DNA of 64,000 bases, taken from Nageia nagi (Eukaryota; Pinophyta). Positions 24,481 through 36,929 of the stretch are shown one piece after another. Positions within the stretch are counted from its first letter, which is position 1, and each line of letters starts with the position of its first letter. The translations under genes were made by a program, and so were the position numbers. The notes beneath the pieces are model-generated. The model was given only the letters and a program-made list of their open reading frames with translations, did not search any database and was not told the DNA's origin. The stretch is taken from positions 55,738,001-55,802,000 of the forward strand of contig JBITNC010000001.1 in the NCBI GenBank assembly GCA_050084985.1, given 5' to 3'.

Positions 24481-25649
24481 AAGATAATCATATTCAAAAA
24501 TGGCTAAAATATCATACCAAGTCTTCAAATTGTGAGTATGCAGTAATAGATTCAAAAATAATGGAGGAAACCATCTTCATCTTCAAGGGTGACTATCACA
24601 AAATATGTCATTTACATCACATTTGTACAAGATAAAGAACATCTAAAAAGGGACCACTCAACTCAACCAAATAAGCATAATAAATATATAGTTTCACCTC
24701 CAAAGGGCATCAAATAAACCATAACATATTTTTAACATCAAAATCCTCCAACAAAATTACTTTCTAATTAAAAATAAGAAGTTTCCTTTTAAAGGTTGTT
24801 AGAGATTCTTTCAAAACTCCTTATGTTTTATTAATACATTTACCCTTTTAATAAAAAAAATGAAGTTTCCAAAAAAATTGATAATCAAGGTAATAAAATA
24901 TCCTCCATAATAAATTTTCTCAACAACATTCCTCCAAAATGAGAAGATACCTAAAAATAAATGCCACCAAGTCAAAGCTCTTAAAATTTTAAACCTTAAG
25001 AAATAAAACTAACCAAAAATGAATAAATCTTGACCAAGAAATGGCCAAAATAAAGTTTAGAATTTTAAAATGCCAGAAATCACCTCCCAAATGTGAAATT
25101 AGTTAATTAAGCAATTGATGCTGACTAGATAGTTGGTGTGGCAATCAAAGTGGGTTGACTTGTTAACCTTATCAAAAGGCAAGTTTGAAAATACCATGTA
25201 GGGAGCATCAAAGAGGGTAGGTCCATGTCCATAGGTCTAACAACCAGGAAGTGGTAGGTTAGTCTACACATCATACACAACATCCATAGTGTCGATGGCC
25301 AAAATGCCATAACATGTACGAAGGTTAAGAATGGATGATGAGAAAGTCATAAGTGGGTCCACATCATGCAACCAATATATGTGTGGGTATAGTGTACAAT
25401 ATGAACCTCCACAACATGTAACACAAGTATTGCATTTGAAATACACCCTGTAATCTTTAACTAACATTGGTCACAAAATATAACATGCTCATTCCAGTAT
25501 AGTAAAAATACATATATAGTCTACTATAAAATGAAACACTTCTTTTAAATTCAAAATGTTCTCAAAAAACACAAAAATATAGTTTCAAACATTTAAAATA
25601 GACCAAATCTTCAAATGCATATAATTTGAATAAATGGGATCTAAATACT
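24481..25649 (-). other. Outer host element, internal part resumed
   Basis: Continues the sequence left at 5910 across the agagt duplication. AT-rich with no recognised domain; two overlapping minus-strand open stretches (25125-25467) have no motif I know. Confidence 0.4.
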
Positions 25650-26547
25650 TGTTGGGTTATTTTATTTTTCAATAAACCTTAATAATCTTATCATGAATAA
25701 GAATACATAATAAATAACAATAGAAGCAAACTTAAACATGCAATACAAGAATAACATCATCATATAATGAGGCTCACTCAACAAGTTGTTGAGTTATATC
25801 CCCAAAGAAGCACTAGCATAATAATTATATTATTCTAGCAATTACAAATACATGAAGGAAGAACCCAAAAATAGTTTTACTGCAACACCCTCTCTCCATA
25901 TCCTAGAAATATTCTCAAACATTGGTTTCTTCTTCACCAAAAACATAATCACTCCATCATGATTACACCATTGCAATATCCTCACCAAACTACATAGATT
26001 TTCTATGCTATTATGTCCAAACCCTTTGTAGTCACAACATACAAATAATCCCTTACACATTGTGTACATTACATGGGAATCCAATAATACACTACAATAC
26101 AATCTCTTAAGAGAATAATCACATCCTCATACAATGCATCCTCTCTATGAGATTATAATAAACTCATAGCCATCATAGCTCTGCAATGCTCATCCTAGCA
26201 TTACATCTAAGCAATCCTTGCTATCAAAGGCTACATCTTGCCTTTCCAAGCACTCAAACCATGCTCCCTTATCATTCATAACCAAATATATAAATTTATA
26301 ACTAGGCAAGACTCATATACAACCAAGTCCTAATTTAATACATTTGATATTAGAGACTTCCATATATAGTCTTCATATTAAATGATCATGATTTCTAGCA
26401 TACAGTTTGCAACACATTGGATATCAACCCATAATTTATTGGCATATAGATTAGACCACCTAGTTTCATTTAATAAGGATGATAATTTGAGATCCAAATT
26501 ATATTGAATTAGATCACCTCATTAAATCTCAAGATCCATACTTAACA
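25650..26547 (-). repeat. 3' LTR of the short non-autonomous element
   Basis: Begins TGTTGGGTTATT and ends ATACTTAACA on the plus strand. It aligns along its whole length with 27041-27949; shared stretches include TTATTTTTCAATAAACCTTA and ATCACTCCATCATGATTAC. Divergence looks well above that of the 9.4-kb Copia, so it is old. Confidence 0.75.
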
Positions 26548-27026
26548 ATCTCCCACTTGGAGCCTAACTCACAAAAGCTTTACTAATGTTGCATCTATTG
26601 AAGATCATCTTCAAGCCACACCAAGGATATTCACCTCCTCCAAAATATTCTTTCACCATGCTTTGTACCAACACATTGGATTAGTGTCAACCTTGCACCT
26701 TCTATTATGATCAACAAGAAATAAGATAATCTACCTTATTCTTCTTTTCATTGCTCCCACTACTTCACCAATCTCCTAGTTTTCCAAAGTCAAGAATAAT
26801 ACATTGGAAAAATCCCTTTCCAATTCCAAGCTATATATAATACCAAATAAGGTATAGATTAAAGAGAATATATCAATTTCTCTTGCTACATATTTGATTT
26901 CATCAAGTCTTAAATATGAAATCAAACTAGTTGTTACATATACCAATAAGCCATATCCTTCATCTTCTAAAGCTCCCACTTAAAGTAAAATCCACACAAG
27001 AATTGTTAAGTACCCAATAGATAATA
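26548..27026 (-). other. Internal region of the short element
   Basis: About 480 bp without pol or gag motifs. One minus-strand open stretch (26776-26979, about 67 codons, beginning MGALEDEGYGLLVYVTTS) has no family I recognise. The segment starts with the purine tract on the left and ends at the primer site on the right. Confidence 0.55.
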
Positions 27027-27038
27027 GCTCTAATACCA
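27027..27038 (-). other. Primer binding site, Met-tRNA type
   Basis: The plus strand GCTCTAATACCA is TGGTATTAGAGC on the minus strand, one transition away from the common TGGTATCAGAGC. It lies two bases from the right LTR, as expected for the 5' end of a minus-strand element. Confidence 0.7.
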
Positions 27039-27040
27039 CT

Positions 27041-27949
27041 TTTTAGGTTCTTTTATTTTTCAATAAACCTTAAAAATCTTATCATGAGTAAGAATACATG
27101 AATAATAACAATATAAGTAAACTTAAACATGCAAGAAAAGAAGAACATGATCATATAACGAGGTTCACTCAACATCTCGTTGAGCTACATCCTTGGAGAA
27201 TAACTAGCATAGTAATTCTATTATTTTGGTAATTACAAATACATGAATGAAGAATCAAATAATAGTTTTGTTGTAACAACCTCTCTCCATGTCCTAATAG
27301 GCTTCTCAAACATTAGTTTCTTCTTCACCCACAATATAATCACTCCATCATGATTACCCCATTGTAATCTCCTCACCAAGCTACATATGATATTGTCCAT
27401 GCTATTATACCCAAACCCTTTGTAGTCATAACATAGAAATAATCCCTTGCATATTGTGTACACATGGGCATCCAACAATAAACTATAATATAATATCTTA
27501 AGAGATAAATCTACATCTCTAGATAATGCATCCTTTCTTCCTAGATCTATGATATTACAACACACTCACAACCATCATAGCTCTATAATGCTTAGCCCAA
27601 CATTACATCAAAGCACTCATTGATCTAAAATGTTACATCTTGCCTTTCCAGGAATTCAAACCATGCTCCTCTACCACTCATAATCCAATCCATCAATTTA
27701 TAGCCAAGTGAGACCCTTATATAGACAAGTTTGCATTTAATGCATTGGATCTCATGGATTTCCATAGCTGGTATTCTTATTAAATGATTGTAGTTTTTTG
27801 CATATAGTTTTCACTACACTGGATATCATCCCACAATTTATTGGTATACAAATTAAACCACCTAGTTTCATTGAATAAGGATGATCATTTGAGATATGGA
27901 TCAAATAGAATTGGATCACCTCATTAAATCTTAGGCTCCATACTTAAGA
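27041..27949 (-). repeat. 5' LTR of the short non-autonomous element
   Basis: Homologous to 25650-26547 throughout. Its left end TTTTAGGTTC is a decayed TGTTGGGTTA and its right end reads ATACTTAAGA for ATACTTAACA. One minus-strand open stretch inside it (27233-27565) has a counterpart in the other LTR (25842-26102) but varies in frame, so coding is unlikely. Confidence 0.75.
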
Positions 27950-28124
27950 ATATAGTGATTCAAAAGTAAAAAATGATGATAACATAAATAGGTATCCAAA
28001 AATGGGCTCAAAGATGGATTTTTAAAAGAGGAATATAGAGAAAAATGAAAGATAAAAAATGGAAGGTAAAAAAAGTAATGGAGATCACATATTTTCAAGA
28101 AGAGCCAAATCTTTTATACCATTG

Positions 28125-28400
28125 TAAGGCCTAGTATAAGGATACAAATCCAAAAATGTATTAAATCTAGAAGCTAAGTTTACAATTAAAATTAATAAAC
28201 ATAAATAGAAGGATAAGGATATGTAACTCCTTCAAGAAACCATAAAAACTCCTATTGACTCTTCAACTTCTTAATAACATGTGGAATTTATTCCACTTAC
28301 AAATATGAAAATATGAAATATAAAATTTTTGCACACTCACATACCTAAATCTAATAATATTTCAAATCAACCTTAATCCCTAAGAATCAAGTTTCCAACA
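28125..28400 (-). repeat. 5' LTR of the outer host element
   Basis: Matches 4683-5042 and ends TTTCCAACA, followed by ttatg (28401-28405). The plus-strand sequence at 28102-28121 (GAGCC...TATACCA) is a worn complement of a Met-tRNA primer site, placing the 5' end of the minus-strand element here. Confidence 0.6.
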
Positions 28401-28463
28401 TTATGTCAAGTAAATATTTTTTGAAAGAGTTGATGCATAGTTTGGAAGCACTGCAAATACTAT

Positions 28464-31400
28464 TGTAAACACTTTTAAATTAAGTTTATTTCTAAAATTA
28501 TTATTAGTATCAATTAATTGTGATTAATATTAAATCCTCCATATATTAATCCCTCACTAACCATTAGCATTAAATCCTTTATGTTCACTTTTCCCTAAGC
28601 CCATGGTCACCATATTACTATACATAAAGCCAAAATATCCATTGACTTTTATTTGTTGCATGGCTATCTTTAGCAACCTTTCCCCTATGCAATAAATAGA
28701 GGTATCATCTTCTTTCTCACAAAAATTTGATAAGTGCTACAAATTAATGGGTTTTAAAGAACATTAAAAGACTTATCTATCTAAGGTAGTACCTTTACAA
28801 AATCTATAAATATATCACCTATTTATGAAGAAATAAGATTACAAATTCCATGTAATCTTATGTTATTAAAGTGATTCTATGATACTAAATGATTTATTAT
28901 TCCTTCATATATATTTTGTGAACTACTCTTAAACTTGTCAATCAAAGTTGATATTTTTCTCCAAGAAGATCATGGAGGATTGATAAAGATACCATCTAAC
29001 TAAAATTTACATATTTAGAGTTTTGACTCTTTTGATAATTAATTTACCAATTTTCTATTTATAAGGTAAAAACTTAAGCAATTTAAGTACCTTAAATATA
29101 ATGCAATAGTAGGGCATGAAGGAAAAGGAGAGGTTGTTATTTTGATATCCTCTCACTAAGAACATAATACGAGATTTGAAACTATTAACTCATAATTATT
29201 TTAGTGTGGGTCACTTTCCAATAGTAATATGTATGTTGATAAACTTGGAAGATTGTTATTGCTTATGAAAAGTGAGAAAATATTGTTTTGTTATATGATG
29301 AAATTAATGAATTTTTAAATTGTTCTAACATGTAGAAATGAACATGTCAAAAATAAAATTAGTTGGTATACCTTATATAAACAACAAAAAGGGAATAGTA
29401 AACCAACTTTATTTTGGTGTTAGTTATTTGTTAATTTGAACTTGAATCCTACATCACACATTCATAAGAAATATAGAGTGAATAATTTCCATCATGATTT
29501 ACAAAATAAAAATAAACCTTTCAACACTAAAGAGTAGAGGAACAAACTAGTTTCAATTAAGAAATTGATCCATTGATCAAACTTGATCCCTAGTCATAAA
29601 TATGAAACCATAGTTGGAAATATCAAACTGAGAGAGTACATGATAAGGAAAATTTTAGAGAGTACTCAGATATTACTTTGAAAAATAAATATTGAAATAT
29701 TTATGAAAAACTCATACAAAACAAATATGTAAAAATAAAATTAGTGAGTTGCAAATTCAATTTTATATTAGATTTCAATGAAACAAACACATTCATAACT
29801 TATGATTATCAATGATAATATAAAATATAACTATATAATTTTTAAAGAAGTTCCAGATTACTTTCATATTTCCCTTCAATATTATATATATCCTCGACCT
29901 CATAATGTATGATGGATGTGGAATTGGAAAATCTGCAACCTTAGTCTTAGTAGGATCCTCATGTATGTCCTCAAGCTCCATATCGATTATAATTATTGTA
30001 TATGTTGCATTTTCCATGTATTTATAATCAAATTCTTATATTTCATCCCTAATAAACATAGGTTTTGCATATTCAACTACATAACATGCTAATGGATCCA
30101 TGCCATTAATGTCAATGACATCATGTGACTTTGTGCCCTCTACTTGTTTGATGTAAAGGTGAATATTATATTGGATAAAAATAAGTTCATTGAGGTATTA
30201 ATCCTATTGATATTAATGCTCTCAAATAATGATTAATTATACTCACACCTATTGATTAACCTAATGTAATATGAGTTGTGTTTGTTTAACTAAAGTAATT
30301 TTTAGATGCAATATACAAACTTGATATGAAGGTTAGCTTCTTATCCATTGGGGTTTTGAGTTTAAGGGAAATAAAGATAAAATATATAAATGTATAAGGT
30401 TTGAATAAGGTGAACTAGCACCATCATAAGCATTAGAGGGTTTCTAATCCTTTGGTACATATAGTGTTCAAATTTCACAACCACAAGTAGTCTTAGCTGC
30501 TTGCACTAGTGAAATGATTACAAAACCTAACAACCTTAGTCAATTCTGCATATGAATTCCTTCCTTGGAGGTGCACAACTATTAGTAACAATGATAGAGA
30601 GACAAATACTTCATACAAAATCTAATAGGGAAAATAGTACAAGCTTATCATTCCAAAATACAAACAATAATATTCAGAGGATAATATTTAAAACAAATAT
30701 CTAACCATTTATTTAGAGGTCACTTGTATTTATTGAAAAAATTAACAAGATCTAAGATAGGTTCCCTATCTACTAAATTATTTACAAAATATGATCTATA
30801 TGAGCTCATTGACTACATAATAAGATCTTCATATCTTTTTTATAGATATTTACATACATGGAGTCTCCTAAATCAAATATTAGGAAAATTGGATTTATTT
30901 AGAGTTAAAAAATGAGAATAATATCCTATTTACTTGATACACCTTAGTACCTAAGAGTATGAGTCATTTTTTATAGTCCTTTGATCATAAATTCCTCAAT
31001 CACCATGATGTCAATTGATATCAAATTGAGTTTAGGATTTGCTTTGATCAAACCATATGTCTACGGCTAGAAGTTTTTTTGATTTAATTTCCTTAAGAGT
31101 TATTGCAGGTGATTAAATATTCTTCAACCCTCCATTGTGATTGGATTACTAGTATATATGTGGTTATAGGAGTTATTACCTCGATCTAGGTCCCAATCAT
31201 GGACTTTAAGATCAAGTCTAGGTTTATTTGATAGCTTGAGATTCTTGTTCCTTCAATCCTTTAATGGCAATCTTGAGTATTTGGGGAGCTAATGGTTTGA
31301 GAATGCCAAATACTTTATTCATTGATTTATATTGAATCTATAGCCTTTTTAGTAAAATTCACATTAATTTAGGGTATTTGAAAAAATCCACATCCATTCT

Positions 31401-32006
31401 AAAATAATTTGTAATGTGGAGTTGATGTGATGATGTAAACATTGTCCAAAGTGTGAATTTAACCTTTTGGAACACATGATAGCTTCTTAGGGATCTTTTA
31501 TAATTCTCTTGTAGTTGATCTAGGGTATAAAGTCTCTAAATTTGTAAAAGCAATTTTGGATTACAAATATATACATGGCAACATATGATAGGGTGTTTAC
31601 CTCTATGCCTTTTGTTGAATACTATTGCATTGCAGAATAAGCCTTTTGAATCCATCCAAGATGTGGAAGTGCCAAGGTGACATCAACTTCCTTTTAGAGT
31701 ACAAATTTTATTGATTTTATTCATTGGTTTCATAATGTGAATTTTGCCTATGTTTTATTCAAAACTCGTAGATAAATAAAAACTAAAGAAATAATATCTG
31801 AATAGGTAAAATAAGTGCAATTAAAAATTTTAAATACCTAAAAATATAAAGTATAATTATATTTATTATAAATTTGAATAAGATAATTAATCTTTTAAAA
31901 AATAAATGCAATCAAACATAATCATAATCATACATAAAATTAGAGCCAAGACAAGCAGATTCACTTATTTTTCTATTAAAACACTATGTACAAAAATATG
32001 TCTACA
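28464..32006. repeat. Candidate 3.5-kb Gypsy-type LTR
   Basis: The left end reads TGTAAACAC and the right end ATGTCTACA, which form a near-perfect terminal inverted repeat (TGTAGACA type) like the Gypsy LTRs elsewhere in the window. TTTTGGTGACTCTAAGG follows the right end. The interior is AT-rich, with a TATA-like ATAAATAGAGG near 28690 and no coding domain. No second copy or target duplication was found, so length and identity are tentative. Confidence 0.3.
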
Positions 32007-32022
32007 TTTTGGTGACTCTAAG
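32007..32022 (+). other. Primer-site-like sequence after TGTCTACA
   Basis: TTTTGGTGACTCTAAG resembles the TTTGGCGACTCT primer site of some plant Gypsy elements, with one transition. This supports a plus-strand 5' LTR ending at 32006. The coding remnants to its right run on the minus strand, however, so the assignment is uncertain. Confidence 0.35.
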
Positions 32023-32070
32023 GTATTTTTGGTAACAAAATTTAGAATCCATACCATAAAATAAAATACA

Positions 32071-35000
32071 TTATCCTTGGGTATTAGCATGACCCCTTAA
32101 TATAATGGCTTTAATACTAACCCATTCTTGGTCAAATCCATTATACTTTTCAAAATTTTCCATGTTCCTAGATACAACTATCATACTATTTTCAATAGAA
32201 AAGGAAATATTATTATGCTCCTTTGCAAGATCCTTAACAATTGAATGTAAAATTATCAAATTTATAAAATACTATAGAAACTTATCATGATAAAATTATT
32301 TGGGATAGGATTCAAATTCATATTTGTCCTTGGGTATAGCCTCCACCTTCTACTTAATCTACTCTTCTGTCAAAGGAGTTTTATCTTGCCAGAAGTATAG
32401 AATGCCTAATGCTTGTAGTTCTTAAAAATTTGCTTTTATTAGTTGCATATCCTATGTGAGAGTATATTGGTACCTAGAACCTTCCTCTAGGTATGCATCT
32501 ATCTACATGACGGAAGAGGCCATGTCCATGATTTTTTCCCTAATGCCCAATTTTTCTTTGATCAAATCTTCATCTAAAATAACTTCAAGATTAGCAATTA
32601 TTGCTTGTGCTTCATCTTTTCTATAATTAACCAAGGCCTTTATATGTGATATATTAGTCAATATATTGTTAATGGCCTTGTGGAAATAATTTATATAGTT
32701 GCAATTGGGAATAGTATCTTCATTTCTACAAAAATAACTTCCCACAACTTGCTCTTCAAACTAGCTAGTGTATCCTTACTAAAAGATGACTTATCCTCCA
32801 CCTACTTGGACTTTTTCAATTGATCTATAAGTTTCTTGAATTTATATTCAAATTATTTAATATAAACCTTATACTTTTATAATTTTGTGCCCTTAAATTT
32901 GAGTTTTTCCTCTTATCCTTTTAGGTGGGAATCCCTTTTGGCAATCTCAATATATTTTGTCTTTAACTTGGAATCTCTATCGATTAGCAGGGCATCCTAA
33001 ATGGTCATTTGTTGCTTATGATTTGCTAGGTCATTTTCAAGATTATATAAGCCCTTTTTAAACTTTGGTTGCTCTATCTCTAATTTGTTAAGTTCTTCCA
33101 TGACTACTACCAACTCTTTATCCTTAGATTTAACTTGCTCTATTACAGAGGCAAATTCCTTATCATATTGTTGTAGAGTGGCTTATGTTAAAGATTTGGA
33201 TATCTAATATTTTAATTTATTGATATCATTTTTTAAGCCCTTCACCTTCTTTATAAGGTTATTAGCTTTATTTTCAAACATCATCCTCTTTCTTGTCTCT
33301 TTTTTGAGCTAATTGGTAAGTTGAGTTGCATCAAAAGTAACAATAGAGGCTGATTGAAACATTAAATTGTTTATATCTTATTATGGTAAAAGGCTTATAT
33401 TTACATTCTCTATCTCCATAAGGATGGAAGGAGGTTTGGAGGTAGGTGTGACTAATGAAGTTTGCACATAATTTATCATTTATGCAATAGGATCATATCA
33501 TGCAAATAGCCTTAGTGTATCAACTTGATAATTGAAGTGGAATCATCCTCAATGCCCAGAATGGGTGCATGAATCATAAGCTAGAAACTTGATAAAAAAG
33601 AAGATAATTGCATAGGTTTTCCTTATAAATAAATCAAGGTTATCTCAATAGGTGCTAATTATTGTACAATTACTAAGGATATGGAAACTGTAGTTGCACT
33701 ATGCATTAGAATTTGAACATATGGAGATTCCATGGAAGCAAGCATAAAATATTAAAGAGGGGTAATGGGATAAGCATGTAATAATGGGGTTATGGTAAAA
33801 AATAATGGAATATGAAGAAATAAACTTGAGATGAGCAGAGGTATAATTTCTTATTAGGATTGGATGCAAGTATGTAATGGATAGATTGAAGTAGCTATAA
33901 TAGAAACTAGTGTCCTTGGAATAAAAGTTTGAATTGGAGTAGAGGAGGCTTGTCCATTGATCCTCTATAGATTATTTTGATAAATCATTTAGTACTTATA
34001 CTCTAGAAGAGGAACATTTTATGTCACTTCAATTTCATGCTTAACTATTTGAGAAAGTCTAGAACTAGGAACTTTCTTTGGTTGAACCTATTTTTGTTAT
34101 CCCTTCTCCATTTTTTGTGTTACCTCTTGATGCCTCTTTTGAATCTTTTCAATAGTTGCAAGAGATGGAGGCCTATCCACATTAGAACCTTCTTCATCAG
34201 ATCTCAAAACCTTTTCATATTCATGCTTATCATTATATTTTTAGAAAATTCACCATCACCTAAATCCTTTATATTATGCAAATTTCCTTTTTCAGCTCTA
34301 AAAATTAAAAGAAAATATTATTTTCTTATCTTAACTTCAATTCTTCTTTGGATTGAGCTTATTTATAGTATTATTTCCCAATTTATCCCTTATTTCATCA
34401 AAATCATACTCCTTTATGAAGAAGGTTTTCCATAGGGTAGTTTTGGAATAAGTATCTTCCATCACCATTTTCTTCATATCCAAATTTAGCAACTCATGTG
34501 GAATGACCTTATTAGCAGTGGGGTTCCTATAGCTCTCAAAAATCTCATATTTATGTGGATAGAAAGTGGTAGTATTTCCCTAACTATTTTCTCTCAACCT
34601 TACCACCATTATGTCATATGAGTCATAGTGATAGGCCACATTTATAGTGATCAAGCCTAATTTCTCCAATATTTCTGCAAGCTTGGAAGCTTGCTTCTTC
34701 TTCTTCTTCAAAACAAAACACTTATCTTCTTATTCCCAAACCCAAAGTTCTTTTCCATCTAATTAAGTTACCTAAAGTATTTAACTGCAAAAAATCTATT
34801 TGGTACATAATGCATAAGCAGTAAGGCTTTCCCAGAACCATACAATCTAAGGAATGTCTCATAACTAGTTAAATAGAAGTCACACATTTATAAATTGGGA
34901 ATTATAAGCTTGTTAATTACTTATTGTTTGAATCATAGAATAACCTTTCCCTTAATGATTTTTAGAGCAATAAAAAGGAAATTTTCCATAAATAGGTAGT

Positions 35001-35650
35001 ATTAGGAGGAATATCTTAACTCAACAGTCTAAGAATCCACAAAAAAAGGGTCTCTAGGGCATCCTATTTTTGAGTAGGGATGTTTAGGAAAGAGTTTGAA
35101 TTTGAATAATAGAAAAGCCACATAATGAATAACACATAAGAAATATTTTCAAATGGCCCAAGTATTTTAAAGCATCTATAATTTGATGGGAAAGAAAAAG
35201 TGGCCAATCAAAGTATATAGGTGACTATTTATAAGAAATAGCATTGGCAATGACCATTTATTCAAAAGTAATATGTTTATCATAATCGTATCCAAGAAGA
35301 ATGGCTAGAGTAGAAAATAAATTTATTGTATGTTCCTTAAAGGGCATATGTATATAGGAGAAGTGGGGAGAGTAGGTATTACAAGATCTACGTTAATTTG
35401 GAGGAAGGGAAGGATGGAAGGCTTATAATGTTTCACTTGGTTTTCATGGTCAAATTTATACATGCTCTCATTATAGTAAAATTGGAATTCAAAGGTTATT
35501 CCTTTAGGAGAGAAGTCAACTAGGACTTGTTAATCCTTGACTATTATTTTAGTGGAGTGATCAACATAGGTATCCAATGCAAGAACAAGCTTGGGGGATG
35601 GGCGAGTCCTAAAAGGAGTAACTACCATGACTTCTAGAAAATAAACAACT
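32071..35650 (-). pseudogene. Long decayed minus-strand ORF with coiled-coil region, unidentified
   Basis: Nearly continuous protein-like sequence reads on the minus strand, broken by stops. Around 34450-34690 it contains LGLITINVAYHYDSYDIMVV, TTTFYPHKYEIFESYRNPT and IPHELLNLDMKKM. Around 32800-33300 it is rich in Lys, Glu and Leu with coiled-coil spacing (VVVMEELNKLEIEQPKFKK). At 32071-32745 it holds LVNYRKDEAQAIIANLEV and VSRNMENFEKYNGFDQEWV. I know no family with this set. Because it lies downstream of the minus-strand Gypsy pol (36.9-41.1 kb), it may be that element's extra 3' ORF, or a separate element. About 1,100 codons if joined. Confidence 0.4.
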
Positions 35651-36929
35651 AAACCTATGTGTACAAAATAAAAATGAGGGTACTTACCCTCCATCATTAT
35701 CTTTGATTATTTTTCATATCCATATAACTTTGTGTCTCTTATCCCTTTGTGCAAGTCAATGAAATAACTTTAGGCTTCTCACTTTTTGTTTCAACTACAT
35801 CGATTGGCCTTATGCTTTGTACAACTTCTCTCTTTGAATCTTACATAGAGAAGCAAATATATAAGGTTGTACTTTGGAACCCATATGAGATTGTTCATCT
35901 CTTGTGTCCTCCATTTTTTATGTTATTCACTAGCAAATTAGCTACTAGGAATCTAATGGTAATTGTGGGTTTCCATAGTGTAAATACTATGCCTCCTTTG
36001 AAATTGAGAGTGTAGCTAGGCTCTCCAAAGTGTTTTGGTATCAATACTTAGATAAAATATTGGTAATTGAAGCTAAGTGAATAGATTCATGGTCATAGTT
36101 TGACATGATTTTACATTTAATGGAGGTTCATGTTGATATGAAAATGTAGACTTAAGTCCAATTCCAACATGGTTTGAACTAAGTTCTCCTACCATTAAAT
36201 AAATACATACAATTTGGCCAAATTGGTAGGTTTTGATGCTATTAAATGCTAGTTATTGATGGGACATGATTATTTTATCAATATCAAACTTTAAATAGCA
36301 TATCTAGGGTGTGGAGCTCCTTTGATGATGTTATCCTCCTTCATAGTGTAGATTTTTTCTTTTGAACCATTGGTGTAGTTTATAGATATACAAAGATACA
36401 TGCTTCTAACACATAGCACTCTAGGGGAGTAGTGTTATATTTTCTTTCCTTATGAATCAATAGCTCATGTTGGTAACATTAAATCTAAATGATTAATTTA
36501 AATACCAAATGTGGATGCTTTCAATTTCTATACATGGTTTGTTCTTATGAGGACTTAAGACTTGATATGTGGATGATAGGTTCAAATATGCAGATGATAG
36601 ATTTGGATATATGGATGATAGGTTCAGATATGCAAATGATGGGTCCATATATGCAAATGGTAGGTAAATAGTGCATATCTAGCTTAGGATGGTAGATTTT
36701 TATGCATATCAAAGATTTTTTATTCTAGATATATGAATTTAACTCTAGAAGAACAAAAATGGTTAAAATGAAGAAAAATTATGAAGCCAACTATAACATA
36801 TGCATCCTAACTTATTTTGAAGAGCCCTAATGCTATTCTAGGCATGAATAGTAAAAATTTTACATACCTAAATAAATAGGAATTAAGAAAATATTTACAA
36901 TGTCAAAGATCCTTGATCTATGATATCAT
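35651..36929. other. Non-coding stretch after the Gypsy integrase
   Basis: AT-rich, with one minisatellite (36567-36671). A plus-strand open stretch at 35749-36015 shows no motif. If the adjoining Gypsy has its 3' untranslated region here, no purine tract or LTR start could be recognised. Confidence 0.35.
36567..36671. repeat. 21-bp minisatellite, five units
   Basis: Five units of about 21 bp with the pattern ATGCARATGATAGGTTCA-AT. The period is a multiple of three, so all frames stay open across it, which explains a chance open stretch here. Confidence 0.8.

Larger units (their letters stand above)
25650..27949 (-). mobile_element. Short non-autonomous LTR retrotransposon
   Basis: Two diverged 0.9-kb direct repeats (25650-26547 and 27041-27949) enclose only about 490 bp. 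On the minus strand the right copy is followed by a Met-tRNA-type primer site (TGGTATTAGAGC) and the left copy is preceded by a purine-rich AAGTGGGAGAT. This gives a complete LTR element layout with no room for pol. LTR ends are TGTTAAG...CCCAACA on the minus strand. Flanks atact and atata are at best a worn target duplication. It must have been mobilised by another element's enzymes. Confidence 0.72.
4683..28400 (-). mobile_element. Outer host of the nest: Copia-like, minus strand, split
   Basis: Two diverged direct copies of one terminal sequence (4683-5042 and about 28125-28400) flank this interval, and 5-bp ttatg lies just outside both (4678-4682, 28401-28405). On the minus strand the left copy begins TGTTGGAAACC and is preceded by the purine tract AAGGGGGGA, so it is the 3' LTR. 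The right copy is preceded on the plus strand by a decayed Met-tRNA-type primer site. After removing the Gypsy element and the 2.3-kb LTR element, only about 2.2 kb of internal sequence remains and no pol domain is visible. It was therefore probably non-autonomous, or deleted before the nesting. Confidence 0.6.

Noticed and set aside
34037-34435. 132-codon plus-strand frame rich in Leu, Ile and Phe, membrane-like
   Set aside because: Antisense to a protein-like minus-strand reading; the hydrophobic look comes from AT-rich complement codons.
36489-36671. Met-rich 60-codon frame
   Set aside because: Created by the 21-bp minisatellite, whose period keeps the frame open.
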